Of a stretch of DNA of 64,000 bases, positions 1 to 11,400 are shown piece after piece; within the stretch, counting starts at the first letter, position 1; every line of letters starts with the position of its first letter. The notes below the pieces were generated by a model. It made no database searches. It was not told the origin of the DNA and saw only the letters and a list, made by a program, of their open reading frames with translations. Source of the stretch: Closterium sp. Naga37s-1 (Eukaryota > Streptophyta > Zygnematophyceae > Desmidiales > Closteriaceae); contig CANJKZ010000505.1 in the NCBI GenBank assembly GCA_947471745.1, positions 186,001 to 250,000 of the forward strand, read 5' to 3'. The position numbers were made by a program, and so were the translations under genes.

Positions 1-7
1 GTGTCAG

Positions 8-697
8 GGAGTGCATCTGGAGTTGTGTGTGAGCGACCGAGCGGGTCTGCTATGCGACGTGACACGCCTCCTGCTCAGCCACAACCTGTCCGTGGCAGCA
101 GCCAACGTGAGCACACGTGGCAGCACGGCAGTGGACGAGTTCATCGTCACTGACTCGTCCGGCCGCCCTGTGGACGTGCCACAGGTGCTGGCAGCGGTGC
201 GGCAGCACATGGGTCCGCAGGCGCAAGTCACAGTCAAGGGCGTCACAGAGGGCGACGAGGGGGAGGATGCGGGGGGGGGAGCGGTGGGGAGCGGAAAGGG
301 CGCGCATGCGGTGGCTGGTGTTGCAGGCGGTGTGGCAGGGCGGCATCATGTGCAGGGGATGCATCGCAGCCACAGCTGTGGGTGGCAGTGGGGGAGTGGG
401 GGGGCAGGGAGTGGCACAGGGTCTGGCAGCAGCAGCGGGCTGAGCTTGAGGGACAGGCAGTTGGGAGGAGGGGGCGAGGGAGAGGAGTTTGGGGAGGATG
501 AGTTTGGGCTGGGGGACGAGGATGAGGATGTCGGGTGGGGCGAGGGCGGGGAGATGTTTGGTGGTGGGCTGGAGAGTGAAGGGGGAGAAGGGGAGGAGCA
601 GGGGGGCGAGTCGTCGTCCATCTTGGGTGCTGTGTGGAGGCAGTCGGAGTGGCTGCTATCGTCACTTGGTTTTGGAACCAAGTCACAGCAGAGCTGA
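8..697 (+). CDS. ACT-domain (ACR-like) protein, C-terminal exon, 5' partial
   Basis: Last exon of a gene that begins before the window. A CAG splice acceptor lies at 5-7, so the exon probably starts at base 8. The first ~75 residues form one ACT domain: HLELCVSDRAGLLCDVTRLL, then a beta-strand AAANVSTRG and AVDEFIVTDSSGRPVD. This pattern (LELC.DR.GLLSDVTR....TRG..AV..F.V.D..G..VD) is typical of the ACT domains of plant ACR proteins, which are thought to sense amino acids. The remaining ~150 residues are low-complexity Gly/Ser/Glu/Asp and end with a short hydrophobic-aromatic tail (ILGAVWRQSEWLLSSLGF). The stop is at 695-697. ACR proteins normally have several ACT domains; the others would lie upstream. 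The acidic Gly-rich tail is unusual for the family. Confidence 0.75.
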   Translation, partial: GVHLELCVSDRAGLLCDVTRLLLSHNLSVAAANVSTRGSTAVDEFIVTDSSGRPVDVPQVLAAVRQHMGPQAQVTVKGVTEGDEGEDAGGGAVGSGKGAHAVAGVAGGVAGRHHVQGMHRSHSCGWQWGSGGAGSGTGSGSSSGLSLRDRQLGGGGEGEEFGEDEFGLGDEDEDVGWGEGGEMFGGGLESEGGEGEEQGGESSSILGAVWRQSEWLLSSLGFGTKSQQS

Positions 698-1113
698 GTA
701 CCACATGGTGGGTGGCTTGTACCCGTGTCTCTCGGCGCTGCAACTGCCAGCCTCATTCTCTTTGTGCTGTAATTTAACTCGGCCTAGGCAAATGGGGGTG
801 GTATGGTGATCTGGTTGACCTTGTAGGAGGTGGGTGTGGGTTTGGTGGGTTGATGCTGGCCGTGCCAGCACATGGCTCAGGGCTGTTGCGGTTGTCTGTG
901 CTTCCTTTGTACATTTTGTACATAGCCATAGTGTGCCTTCCACACCGGCAACAGCATAATGTTGCACGAACACCATATGGTAGATTCTTACTTACACTCC
1001 TTATTCAGCTCTCAATAGGAAGGTAGGATTTTGTGTCTAGGACAGTTCATGGTAGGAACTAGAGGAGTTTGCAAGTAGACAGTAATTCATTGAAAGCTTC
1101 ATGTGCTGACTAC
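698..1113. other. 3' flank of ACT gene, no gene seen
   Basis: Probably the 3' UTR and intergenic DNA. No coding ORF, RNA gene or clear repeat was recognised. The hAT-type MITE starts at its right edge. Confidence 0.5.
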
Positions 1114-1616
1114 CAGGCCCCACGTTATCAGGGCAAAACATCCTGATTACCCTGAATTCAGGATGCAGTTTTGAATTTACCCTGTCATTTCAGAATAGTG
1201 TAAATTTTTACCCTGAGGTCTCAGGATGTTGTTATATGAAATGCCCTGAACATTCAGAATGGCTGTAGTGTTCTTCCTTGTAGCGTCAGGATGAATGCAG
1301 AGGCCTGCTCTGCCCTTGAAACACTTATTCATCCATCCAACCATCCAGAAGTGGTCTAGTCAGTAGAAAGATACTTTCGATAGATAAGGTCCTGGGATCG
1401 AACCCACCCCGTTTTTAAACTTTAACTATGACAACCAACCAATCTGAACCCTGAACACAGGGTTTTTTGCCCTGACAGGTCAGGATTGATTTCTGAAAAA
1501 GCCCTGAACATACAGGAAGGCTTCGAAAATTTGCCCTGACAAATCAGGGCATTTTTTACGATTCCGGAAAGGTGCCCTGAGGCCTCAGGGTGCCCCAAAT
1601 CCTAGCACGGGCCCTG
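1114..1616. mobile_element. hAT-type MITE, family 1 (503 bp)
   Basis: The element starts CAGGCCCCACG and ends GGGCCCTG (10 of 14 terminal bases match between inverted ends). It is flanked by a perfect 8-bp target duplication CTGACTAC at 1106-1113 and 1617-1624. CAGG-type ends with an 8-bp TSD are the hallmark of the hAT superfamily. No transposase is encoded. Sixteen copies of the 5-mer CCTGA/TCAGG lie in the two flanks, about 1 being expected by chance in 500 bp. None lie in the middle section (~1300-1440), which holds a tRNA-like A box and B box. Confidence 0.8.
1352..1405 (+). promoter_or_regulatory. tRNA-like Pol III internal promoter inside hAT MITE 1
   Basis: An A-box-like TGGTCTAGTCAGTA starts at 1352 and a B-box-like GGATCGAACCC lies at 1395-1405. 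They are 43 bp apart start to start, the spacing found in tRNA genes. No complete tRNA cloverleaf is obvious, so this is a tRNA-derived or tRNA-mimicking core rather than a functional tRNA gene. Confidence 0.5.
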
Positions 1617-2386
1617 CTGACTACTGCTGTATTATTGACTAGTGACAGTCGGGGCTGGATATTGTATAGTGCTCATTCCTACAGTATGATGTTTCATTCA
1701 AGAAAGGAAACACCCTGAAAGCAAGAAATATCAGGGCGTTTCCTTTCAGCTAGAGAAACGTCCGAGTGCAAGCAGTCCAGTCCACAAGCCGCGCCCAAGC
1801 GTGCGCGAGAGTTGAAACCGACGGAGTCACGCACTCAGCACACGCAACAAGATAACTGTAAGGAAATGAAATGAAACGGACGTCTGGCACGTCACGGCAT
1901 TGCTGAGGCTGTATATTGGCCGTCCACACGGCGAGCAGTGAATGGTCAATCAGAAATGGCTAGGCAGTCAGCTAGCCAGCCAGCCAGCCTGGCGCCGGGG
2001 TCGCGCGGTGCCTGGGTGGCGGAGACCGACATGCAAAACGCAGAAGGTGCAGCCCGCCTAGTTTCAAGGCGAGGGGCGACGAAGGTGAGTAATCCAGGCG
2101 ACTCGCGAAGCTAGGCGAAGGTGAGGCAGAGCGACTCGGTTTTTTTCGCTGCACTGCGTGCTTGCAATTCCGCTCGTCCCGTCACTATGCACAAGAATTG
2201 CCTTTTCCTCTTTGCGCGTCCCAATTACACTAACACCGACCAGCACTCATCGTCCCAACCCAACCCAAACCAACCCAACTCGCGTAGCTCAAACATACTC
2301 CTCGCACCGCATGAGACTTGAAAACGCTTCTGCCGATCCGGTTTAACCGTCTTAGGGGACCTCCTCGCCACCGCCACGCATTAATC
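1617..2386. other. Intergenic and 5' region of the EF-hand gene
   Basis: No gene was found here. The stretch from ~2110 to 2386 is probably the promoter and 5' UTR of the EF-hand gene; it is C-rich on the plus strand after 2240 and I see no convincing TATA box. The hairpin at 1702-1747 is described separately. Confidence 0.4.
1702..1747. repeat. Long hairpin with CCCTGA word
   Basis: Inverted repeat with 17-bp arms: GAAAGGAAACACCCTGA at 1702-1718 and its complement at 1731-1747, with one mismatch and a 12-base loop. It carries the same CCCTGA/TCAGGG word that fills hAT MITE 1, which ends 85 bp upstream. Confidence 0.7.
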
Positions 2387-3112
2387 ATGCTCGAGTCACA
2401 CCCAGAACCGTTCCATGCCCATTCAGATCGCCTCGTGCACGGCTCCACCTCCTCCCGCAGCAGCGACGATGCCGCCGCGCCGCCGTTCTCGGCGCGCGAC
2501 TTCCGCAGCGGCAGTGAGGGAAGCACAAACTGTGCGATTAGCGCCGGTTTTCACCTTCGCAACTGCAGCAGCGGCGGCCAAAGCAGCCACGTGGCAGAGC
2601 TAGCAGAGGTGTTCGAGCTCATGGATCGCGACGGCGATGGGCGAATCTCGTGCGACGAGCTCGCGGCGCTCCTGCGAACAACCGGCGAGGCAAGCGGGGA
2701 GGAAGACACAGAGGCGGCGGTCCGCGCAATGATGGCGCAGGCTGACGTGGACGGCGACGGGACCATCGATTTCGACGAGTTCGTAAGAGTCAACGCGGCC
2801 GCCGCCGCCGACGCCGCTGCGGCCGCCTTGGATCCGGAAAGCGCGGAAGCAGCGGCTGCGGTGCAGCAGGAGGAACTGCAATCCGTGTTTGCGTTCTTCG
2901 ACCGCGACGGTGACGGCGTGATTACGGCGGAGGAGCTGTGTCGCGTGCTATGCGCGCTGTGGGGCCCGGGCGAGGACGTGACGATGGAGGAGTGCGAGCG
3001 CATCGTGCGCGCGGCGGACGGCAACGGCGACGGCGTGGTGGACCTGGAGGAGTTCGCGCGCGTCATGGCGGGCTCCGCGCTCATCCCCGCGCCCCTGGCG
3101 TGGCCCGCGTAG
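2387..3112 (+). CDS. Calmodulin-like EF-hand protein (241 aa, intronless)
   Basis: Four canonical EF-hand calcium loops are visible: DRDGDGRISCDE, DVDGDGTIDFDE, DRDGDGVITAEE and DGNGDGVVDLEE, arranged as two pairs split by an Ala-rich linker (~residues 127-150). Each loop has Asp at position 1 and Glu at position 12, so all four should bind calcium. The first ~72 residues are a Ser/His-rich extension without a recognised domain, as in many plant CML proteins. The start is the ATG at 2387; the frame is open further upstream to ~2318 but has no ATG there. The likely role is cytosolic calcium sensing. No intron is needed to give a complete protein. Confidence 0.85.
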   Translation: MLESHPEPFHAHSDRLVHGSTSSRSSDDAAAPPFSARDFRSGSEGSTNCAISAGFHLRNCSSGGQSSHVAELAEVFELMDRDGDGRISCDELAALLRTTGEASGEEDTEAAVRAMMAQADVDGDGTIDFDEFVRVNAAAAADAAAAALDPESAEAAAAVQQEELQSVFAFFDRDGDGVITAEELCRVLCALWGPGEDVTMEECERIVRAADGNGDGVVDLEEFARVMAGSALIPAPLAWPA

Positions 3113-3768
3113 CACGCGCCGGTGCCGCCTGCTGGGCTCCAGTTTGCCTTTCTGAGTCGCAGCGGTTTCCTTTAAAACCCAAGGTCCACAGGTTTCGAAG
3201 GTAGGAAGGTTGGTTGGACTTGGTGACCCAACCAAGTAGGAAGGATGAGGCAACTTCGGGAAACTTGGAGACTCCGGTTCAGAAACTTGGTGACTGAAAA
3301 CGATGTTCTACGTTCACCTCTGCGAAGGTGTTTGACACAAGCAAGTTGTCCGTTTCAGAACTAGGAAATGCTGAAATGTATATTTCAAATGTATATTTTG
3401 GAGGCAATCCCAGCGGCATCATATAGAATCTCAGAGGCAGAGCATTAGTACAGCTCCACAGGTGCACTGAAGGAGCAATGGCTGACTACAAGCTAGAAGC
3501 AAACCACCACCTTACCAGCAAAGAACCCAAACCAAAGGCACAAAGACCACTTGTCAAAACCAGGGTCAATCCACACTTGCACTTCGTGGGATACACCACC
3601 ACCCAAGACGACATTGGAGGAGCATCACACATACATCTCCGTCAGTGCATTGACCGAGCCAGTGAGTTGACCAAATAGCAGGCAGAGAAAATGGGCGGAG
3701 GCACAGCGGCAGAGGAGAATGCAGGCAAAGAGTCATGGAGCGTGTATGAGTCGCAGTTCCTCTCGCAG
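3113..3768. other. Intergenic between convergent EF-hand and kinase genes
   Basis: This holds the 3' ends of two converging genes. A 66-codon ORF at 3478-3678 (plus) has no recognisable domain and I do not call it a gene. Confidence 0.5.
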
Positions 3769-6700
3769 CTACACGCCATTTGCAGCACTGCTTGCTGAAG
3801 AAACAGCGGCGGCGGCAGCAGCAGCGCCAGCAGCACCGGAGTCCCCTGCAGCCGCCACGTCATCGTACTTCTGCAGCACCACGAGCGTCTTCACCACGTC
3901 GCTCATGAGCGGGCGCGCCTTGGGATCCCGGTGCAGGCAGTTCTGCGCGAGAATGGCCGCCTTCTGCGCGCCGCGGATGGAGTAGGCGCCTTCGAGGCGC
4001 GGGTCGACGAGCTTATAGAGATGGCGGCGGTCGGTATAGAACTTCTTGGCCCAGTCCACCAGACTCTGCTCCTCGGGCGGCAGTGACTTGTTCATGGACC
4101 GCCTCCCTGTTATCATCTCCAGCAGCACCACGCCGAAGCTGTACACGTCACTCTTTGCTGTTAGGTGGCCTGCGGGGGGCGGGGACGAAAAGGGGAAAGG
4201 TGGGGAGGGCAGAGAGAAGTGGGAGAGGGGAGGTGAGGGTGTGTGTTGAACGAGTGGGGACCAGGGTGAGGTGGGATGAATTGGGCGTTGCAAAGATTTC
4301 AGAAGCAGAAAGCAGGAAATTGCGTGAAGCATGGCCCATGGAAATGGTCCCCACGCACTCCAATGTAAAGCCCCCCAGTGCAGATGCGCTACCAGCTCGT
4401 GACATGCAGCTTGCATTGCACTTCCCCGAAGTACACGAGGCACAGGGACCCACCTGTCATGACATATTCAGGGGCGGCGTAGCCATAGGTGCCCATGACG
4501 CGTGTGGACACGTGTGACTTGTCACCCTCGGGACCATCCTTGGCCAGCCCAAAATCCGACAGCTTTGCATTGAAGTCCTGGGATTGCAGGGCCCGGAGGG
4601 AGGGGGTGGAGGAGGGGAAGAGGAGGACATGGTACAAAAAACGAGATAAGGAAAATTCGCATCGACAGGACGGGGTCAGAGAGGGAGTCATCTCCGTCCC
4701 TCCCACCCTCCCCCTTTCCCTCCCCATTCACATTGACCATGCATGAGAGCGCGGAGGCGAGCAAGGCGGGGCGTCAAGCAGAGAGTGGTGGCGAGCAGAG
4801 CGGGACGGAGGGGCACCTGGTCGAGGAGGATGTTGGAGGTCTTGAAGTCGCGGTAGATGACCTGCCACTCCGCCTCCTCGTGCAGGTACGCCAGGCCCCG
4901 CGCTGCATCCAACGCCACACGCATGCGCACTGCCCATGGCATTGGCTGGATCTTCCCTGCAACAGCAGCACGCATGGGGAGAAGAAAGGAGGAGGACGGG
5001 ATGGGAGAAAGGGTTGTGGTGGATGAGTAATGATGGGTGGGTGTTGCATTGCAGTCCCGATCCCATGGCGAGAGGTGGGGAGGAGCACTGGGGAAACTCG
5101 ACTTGTGGCCAACAAACGTGTGGGTAGCCATAAGATGCAGCCCCACACCACCCCATTCTCGTCAACTCGCCCAAACCACACATTCCCCTTCCCCCTCTTC
5201 CCTCCTCCCACACCGTAAAAACCCTTTCCTTGTCGTCCCCATGACCCCCATTGGCGTACGGCGGAAGAGGTAGGTGTCGAGGCTGCCGCGGCACATGAAC
5301 TCGTAGACGAGCAGGCGCTGCTCCGCCTCCGCACAGAACCCCACCAGCTTCACCAGCTGCGGATGGTGCAGCTCCCCCAGAAACCGCACCTCCGCCTGGA
5401 AGGAGAAAGGGGGAGGAGGAGGGAGGATGGAAGGAGGGAGGGAGGGACTTCGATTAGAGCATTCCATTCGTGGTAAGTAAGCAGCCAATGGCGAGGAAAG
5501 AGGACGGGGATACAGTGCTGGAGAAATCGTCTCACACACTCACAGTGGTGGCACACACATACCATCATGCATCAATACCACACACTAACAAACAAAGAAA
5601 GAAAGAACCAAACAAACAAGCAAGCAAGCACACAAGGCACACATGCGTACCAGCCATTCCTGGTGGCCCTGCAGGCCCTCTTGGTTGAGTGTCTTCACAG
5701 CCACGTCTATGGGCTCACACCCCGGCCTCGGCCTCACCCTCCCGCGGTACACTGCACCAAACCCGCCCTCCCCCAGGCGCGCGTCCGCGCGGAACTTCCC
5801 CGTGGCCGCGCGCAGCTCCTCATACGTGAACACTGTCAGGCTCGTGTCGCTCTCCACGCCCGCCAGATCCGTGGGGGACGGGGCCACGCCCCCCCCTGTG
5901 CCCGCGCCTGCGCCTGCCAGCGCGGCTGCGTCTGCGCCAGTGCCTCTCCCCACGCCCGCAGCCGCCCCTCCGTCTGCGCCCTCTCCCCTTGAAGCGGGTT
6001 GAGGCGACACGGGTTGCTGCGGCGGCGGCTCGTTGGGCGGGAGCGCGAGGGGGTGCGCGGGGATCTTGGGCGGCTCCACGCCCTTGTCCCGCTCCCTGCG
6101 CGCTGCTGACGTGGCGTGGGACGATTCATTGTCAACTGTCAGTTGCAGATAGGGCAGTGAAGGGGAAGCAAGCGAGGGAGTGCATGACACGATGAGGTAA
6201 ACAGAAGCAAGCCACGTGGGATCAATGGGCCAATGATTGGGAGGCGCTGCCGCGTTGAACTCCCATCCCCCCTGTCCCCGCACATGTGCGCCTACCTATA
6301 GAATCCGTACCTCTGGCGGCAGCGGAGCTACTCTGCGCGCGCGCGGACGTGACTCTGCTGCCCGCGTCCGTGGCTGGGGAGGGGGCTGACACTGACGCCG
6401 CCGCCCCCAGGCTGTCCACCGCTGCCGCCTGCCCCTCCCCCGCCCTCTCGATTTGGCGGACCGCGGCGGGCGCTGCCGACGAGGCGCTGCCTGCAGCGGT
6501 GGTGGATGGGCGGGGATGGAGATGGGGGAGAGGGGGAGGGAGGACGGAAAATAAGGGGAATGAGTGCGGGAGAGAGGGCGGGAGAGAGAGGGAGCCGGAG
6601 CGAGGAGAAGGGAAAAGGAAGTTACGGGCGTGGGAGGGCATCGGGGAGGAACATGGAAAACAACGGGAAGCACGTGGGTTAAGGATCGGCATGAGACAGC

Positions 6701-7096
6701 AAGAGAAGAGGATGCGAGACGCGCAGCGACGAGCAGCTGCTGCGAAAAAAGGCAAGCACGTGTTGGTCAGCCCCGGAATCACATGCGACGCGTGCTCTCG
6801 CATGCCACGGTAAACGACACAGCCATTGCAGCACCTTTTTTCGAGGCGGAGGAGCGCAGCCGCGAGAACCGCGAGCCTGAGAAGACCCCCCTTCCGCTTT
6901 CCTGCTTGCCCGACTCTGCCGCCACTGCGGCCGCTGCCGCTGGTGTCACCGTCGCGCCGCCGCCGCTGCGCCTACCCACGTCCCCGCTGCCGCTGCCGCT
7001 GCGCCTCCCCACGTCCCCGCTGCCGTTAGTCACCTTGCGCCCGCTACCGCTCGTAGGACTCAACGGGATCTCCTCTACAGTCACGCAGTTACCCAT
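3769..7096 (-). CDS. Receptor-like cytoplasmic kinase, RLCK-VII / PBS1-like (PBL), 7 exons
   Basis: Exons read on the minus strand: 7096-6835, 6490-6296 (or -6311), 6135-5651, 5395-5260, 4956-4817, 4577-4454, 4169-3769. All introns fit GT-AG and all phases join, giving 580 (or 575) aa. The protein starts MGNC, the myristoylation/palmitoylation signal of plasma-membrane PBL kinases. A Gly/Ala/Pro-rich region precedes the kinase domain. Kinase motifs: glycine loop [15 protein letters not shown] lysine, [14 protein letters not shown] catalytic loop (YRD form, as in RLCK-VII), SDFGLAK, and activation segment [15 protein letters not shown] followed by TYGYAAPEY. The C-terminal lobe ([19 protein letters not shown]) resembles the PBL34/35/36 branch. 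The tail is Ala/Ser-rich. It should act downstream of surface receptors in immune or developmental signalling. Which of two donors ends exon 2 is uncertain; both keep the frame. Confidence 0.9.
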
Positions 7097-8118
7097 GGTG
7101 GCACGGCCTCTTCTGGACAGGTTGTACGAGACTCGAAACACTCTCACGCACTCCACCGCACGGACGCTTCTCCCTGCTGCTTCTACCAGCTATGCTCTGA
7201 ACGCCTGCTTCTTGCTGCTTCTGTCGATGCGCGGCTCGGTATTCTCGTGCAGGTATCTGTTGGGAAGGAACCCTTTTTAGTGAGCTAGTGAGCGTTGTTG
7301 CAGATCAAAGTCACGGAAACGGTGGCTCGACGAAGCGACGGCTCGAACGGCGTCATGTGAGCGGTTTGATCGTCACAGGCGATCGGAGAAACAAATCGTT
7401 ACCCTAACGGATGTCGTGCGCATGGAACGGCATCGTGAGCAGAATAACCTAGATATCGAGAGGGGGAGAGCGTGTAATAACGACCCCATTGCGTGGTAAG
7501 AATACGGCGTGAGAGGAACACCGCATGGGACTACATGCGGTCGGGTGGCATTGTTTGACGAAAGCAAGATCAAGGAGAACCGTTGTTATACTACTATGTT
7601 CTATGTACTACGTAACATGTGCGGAGGACGCGTAGCAATGATTTGCTGTTATTAGCAATCTAGGTCAGCAGAAAGGGTGGAGGTTGAGATGAGATAGTGC
7701 CGGTCCTAACAATGGAACAGCGAGTATGAACGGGTTGGTGCGAGGTGGGTTCGGGTGGGGTAGGGTTGGTTTGCAACTATGGGCGAGTTCAGCCCAAAAA
7801 TCGTGGCTGGCACCTGCTTGGCTCCATGAGCCATTCGCGTCTGCCTAAATTGTCTCCCATCTATACGATACACTCCTATCCAAAGGGCTGTAAAGTGCTA
7901 ACTAAGACAATAACACAAACACCATTCTTGGTATGTAACTTATGCAGAGGTGTTTCTGGGCTTGGTTTGGGAATTGAAGGTGATTTTTATTTCAGGCGCT
8001 ACTGTGTAGCCCCCTCATCTATCCTAAACCGTGGCAATAGATAGCACAGAAATCAATATTGAGGTTGCTCAACAAGTTAATAATACGTGAAATCATACTA
8101 CACCGCTATTCACCAATA
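7097..8118. other. Kinase promoter side and host DNA left of the TE block
   Basis: Contains the 5' region of the minus-strand kinase. No gene was recognised; short ORFs (for example 7745-8044) show no domain. The last four bases, AATA (8115-8118), match the four bases after the TE block (30656-30659). Confidence 0.4.
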
Positions 8119-8124
8119 TGTTAA

Positions 8125-8254
8125 TGTCAGAATCAACAAGAGTGATTGCACTAGGAAAGAGTTGGGTACAAGTAGGAAACCCTAAACTTACTGTACCCCA
8201 TAGTAACTACCCCACTACAGCCTAAACAAACTATAGCAGACAGAACATTTGACA
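8125..8254 (-). repeat. Copia A 3' LTR (130 bp)
   Basis: Left copy of the terminal repeat; on the minus strand this is the 3' LTR. Bounded by GTTAA on the left and the PPT side on the right. Confidence 0.9.
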
Positions 8255-8484
8255 CATCCCCATAGGCAAAGTGGGGGAGAGCAAAGGGTCACAAGACCGG
8301 TCAAAAAAGGCAAAGCAAGCTCAGGGTGGATCACAACGTCACCACACACTCTGAGCACAAGCAAAGGGCCACAAGGCCAGTTCACATGCAGAGGCATATA
8401 GGTATGCAACACAAACAGCACAGTGATCTCTACCTAGCAAAGCAAGCATGCAGGTATATATATAGATCACAGTACAAGCAAAGC

Positions 8485-11400
8485 CTACAGCAAGTGAGGA
8501 AAAGTGGGCACAAGCCCTAGCATAGTGCAGAAACGCTGATGATCACCAGACTGAAGTGCCTTGGTGAATATATCAGCAGTGTTGGCCCGAGTGGCCACGT
8601 AACGCAGACGAAGCTGACCACGCTGCTGCAACTCTCGAGCCAGGAAGTAACGCAGAGCGATGTGCTTCGTTCTGTGCTCCAGTCTGTGCTCCTCACACAA
8701 GGCAATGGTAGCCTTGTTGTCGACGTACAGCACTGGAGGAGAACGAGGCCGCTCTCCCAAGTCAGTCAGCAGGTAGGTGAGCCAGCGTAACTCCTGTGCA
8801 GCCATGGCTGTGGCGTAGATCTCAGCCTCACAACTGGAGCTGAGAACTGAAGACGAGCGTGTAGAACGCCAAGAAACTGAACCAGAGCCAAGGCTGAAGG
8901 TGTAACCCTGTGACGACCGCTGAGTAGCCTGGTCGTCAACCCAAGAAGCGTCTGAGTGCCCAGTGAGAACAACTGAGCTCCTCCCTCCAAGCACGAGCCC
9001 CATGCCTGATGTACTGCACAAGTAGCGCAGTACCCTCTTAGCAGCATCCATGTGCTCAGGTCGGTGACGACCAGGAGCCACGTAGCGAGCCAGAAGGCCA
9101 AGAGGGTACGCGAGGTCAGGACGAGTGCAAGTCATCAGATACATGAGGCAGCCAACTAGCTCTGGGTAAGGACCACTCGGCTCTACGGACTCGTCCGAAG
9201 GTGGAGCTGAGAGCGAGTGACCTGTAGCCAGAGGAGTGGCCTGTGCCGAGGACCAAGTGAAGCCGAAGCGCTGAAGGACCTGCTGCACCATGTGTGACTG
9301 AGTCAGTGTGATGGTGCGGCGTGCTCTGTCCCGGGTGATCTGTAAGCCAAGGTAGCTGCGCAGTTCACCCAGGTCTGTGCACGTGTGTCTCTTCTGCAGC
9401 TTCGACTTCACCAGGGCGAGAGCCTCAGTGTCAGCAGTGGCAAAGACCAAGTCGTCGACGCACACGAGGATGTAGAACGGCGGCAGCGAAATGTCGGTGC
9501 GCAGAAACAGCGACGGGTCAGCAGTAGAAGGTGCGAACCCAAGAGCCGCAAGTGTAGTCCTCAGTGTGTCGTGCCACTCACGTGGCGCCTGGCGGAGATC
9601 GTAGACCGGCCGCCGGAGGCTCCACTGGGTACCAGGAGGGAACGACCCAGTGAATCCAGGAGGGCGGCGCAGCCAGATCTCCTCGTGCAGGCTGCCCTGC
9701 AAGAAAGCTGTGCTGAAGTCAAGAGAGTGAAGCTCGTAGTCACGCTGAGCGGCAACGTGCAGTAGCACCCGAAGAGTGGTCATCTTCGGGGTGGGGGAGA
9801 AGGTCTGGAAGAAGTCAACTCCCTCTCGCTGACTGAAGCCTCGAGCAACGTAACGAGCCTTGAAGACAGGCGGAGAACCTGGCGGCCGCTTCACCCTGAA
9901 AATCCACATGCCACTGACGATGTTCGCCCCAGGAGGGGGAACCTCGTCGACGTAAGTGCCAGTGGACTTCCAGGATGCCATCTCTGCGTCCATGGCTGAC
10001 TGCCACTGAGAGGAGTACTCACTCGCGATCGCCTCAGCGTAAGAGCGCGGGGTCGGAATGTCTGCTGCATCCGGGTCTCCCTCAGGTGCAATCAGCATGG
10101 ACACGAGATGAGGTACAGCGGCGGCAAAGCACTCAAACTCCTCCTGCCTGTCCTCAAGGACGTCCGTGCCAAGAGCACACTCACCCCCGACGGACGGAGG
10201 ACAGACAGACTCAGACTCAGACTCAGCAACAAGACTCGCAGCGTAGTCTAGACGACAGTGAGCAGCAAAGTCGACAAGCTCAGCAACCAAGGCAGACGCA
10301 GCAGCTGACTCAAGGAAGGGTCAGTGACAGAAGTGGCCAGGAGACGCGTGACAGTAGGACTAGCAGCACGAAGAGAGTCAGACTCCGGGTCGGCAAGGGC
10401 AGGAAGAGAGGACGCAGGAGGAGAAGGCAGCGGGACACGCTGTGGAGCAGTGGAAGGACGAAGCGCCATCTGGTGAGTGCCTGGGACAGCAGGAGGACGC
10501 TGACGCGGGACACGACGACAAGTGCGAGCAGCACGAACAGGTGACGCAGACCGAGACTCAGGCAACACAGGACGAGACTCAGGCTCCCGACGCTCCGTAA
10601 GACCACCTGTCGGACCAGTGTAGGGAGAAGGACCAGGGAGTGGCGAGGCAGGCGGTAGCTGTGACAGCAACTGGACAGGCGGAGGACACTCTAAGGAGGG
10701 AGCAGGACAAGGAGGAGGCGGCTGACCAAGAACCTGCTGAAGGAGGGGAACGAAGTACGGCTGTGGCCGTGAAGTGCCCCCAGAACCAGCAGAGACCGCA
10801 CCAGAACCTCCAGCAGCAGCTCCAACTCCCTCAGCACCACCAGCAGCTCCAGTACCTCCAGCAGCACTAGTACCTCCAGCAGCACCAGCCCCAGTACCAG
10901 TAGCACCACCGGCAGCTCCAGCAGCTCCAGTACCTCTAGCAGCACCAGCAGCACCTCCAGCAGGACCAGCTCCAGCAGCTCCAGTAGCACCCCCAGTCCC
11001 AGCAGCTCCAGTACCGCCAGTACGAGCACCTCCCGGACCAGTGGCTCCAGCACCTCCAGCGCCAACCCCAGGGTCAGCAGCAACACCAACTCCAGTAGGC
11101 TCAGCGCCCTCAGCTCCAGCTCCAGTAGCACCTCCAGCTCCCACAGCACCACGGCGGCGGCGACAGTACCAAGAGTACCACTCACGCAGCTGCTGGGAAG
11201 AGAGAACGCCCCCAGGCGCAGCACCCCCAGGCTCAGGACCTCCAGACTCAGCACCCCCAGGGACAGCACCCCCAGTCTCAGCACCCCCAGGCTCAGCACC
11301 CGCAGTCTCCGCACCCCCAGGCTCAGCACCCCCAGTCTCCGCACCCCCAGGCTCAGCACCCCCAGTCGCAGTACCCCCAGACCCAGCACCACCAGGCTCA

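Noticed and set aside
3478..3678. 66-codon ORF
   Set aside because: No domain, no context, no homologue that I recognise.
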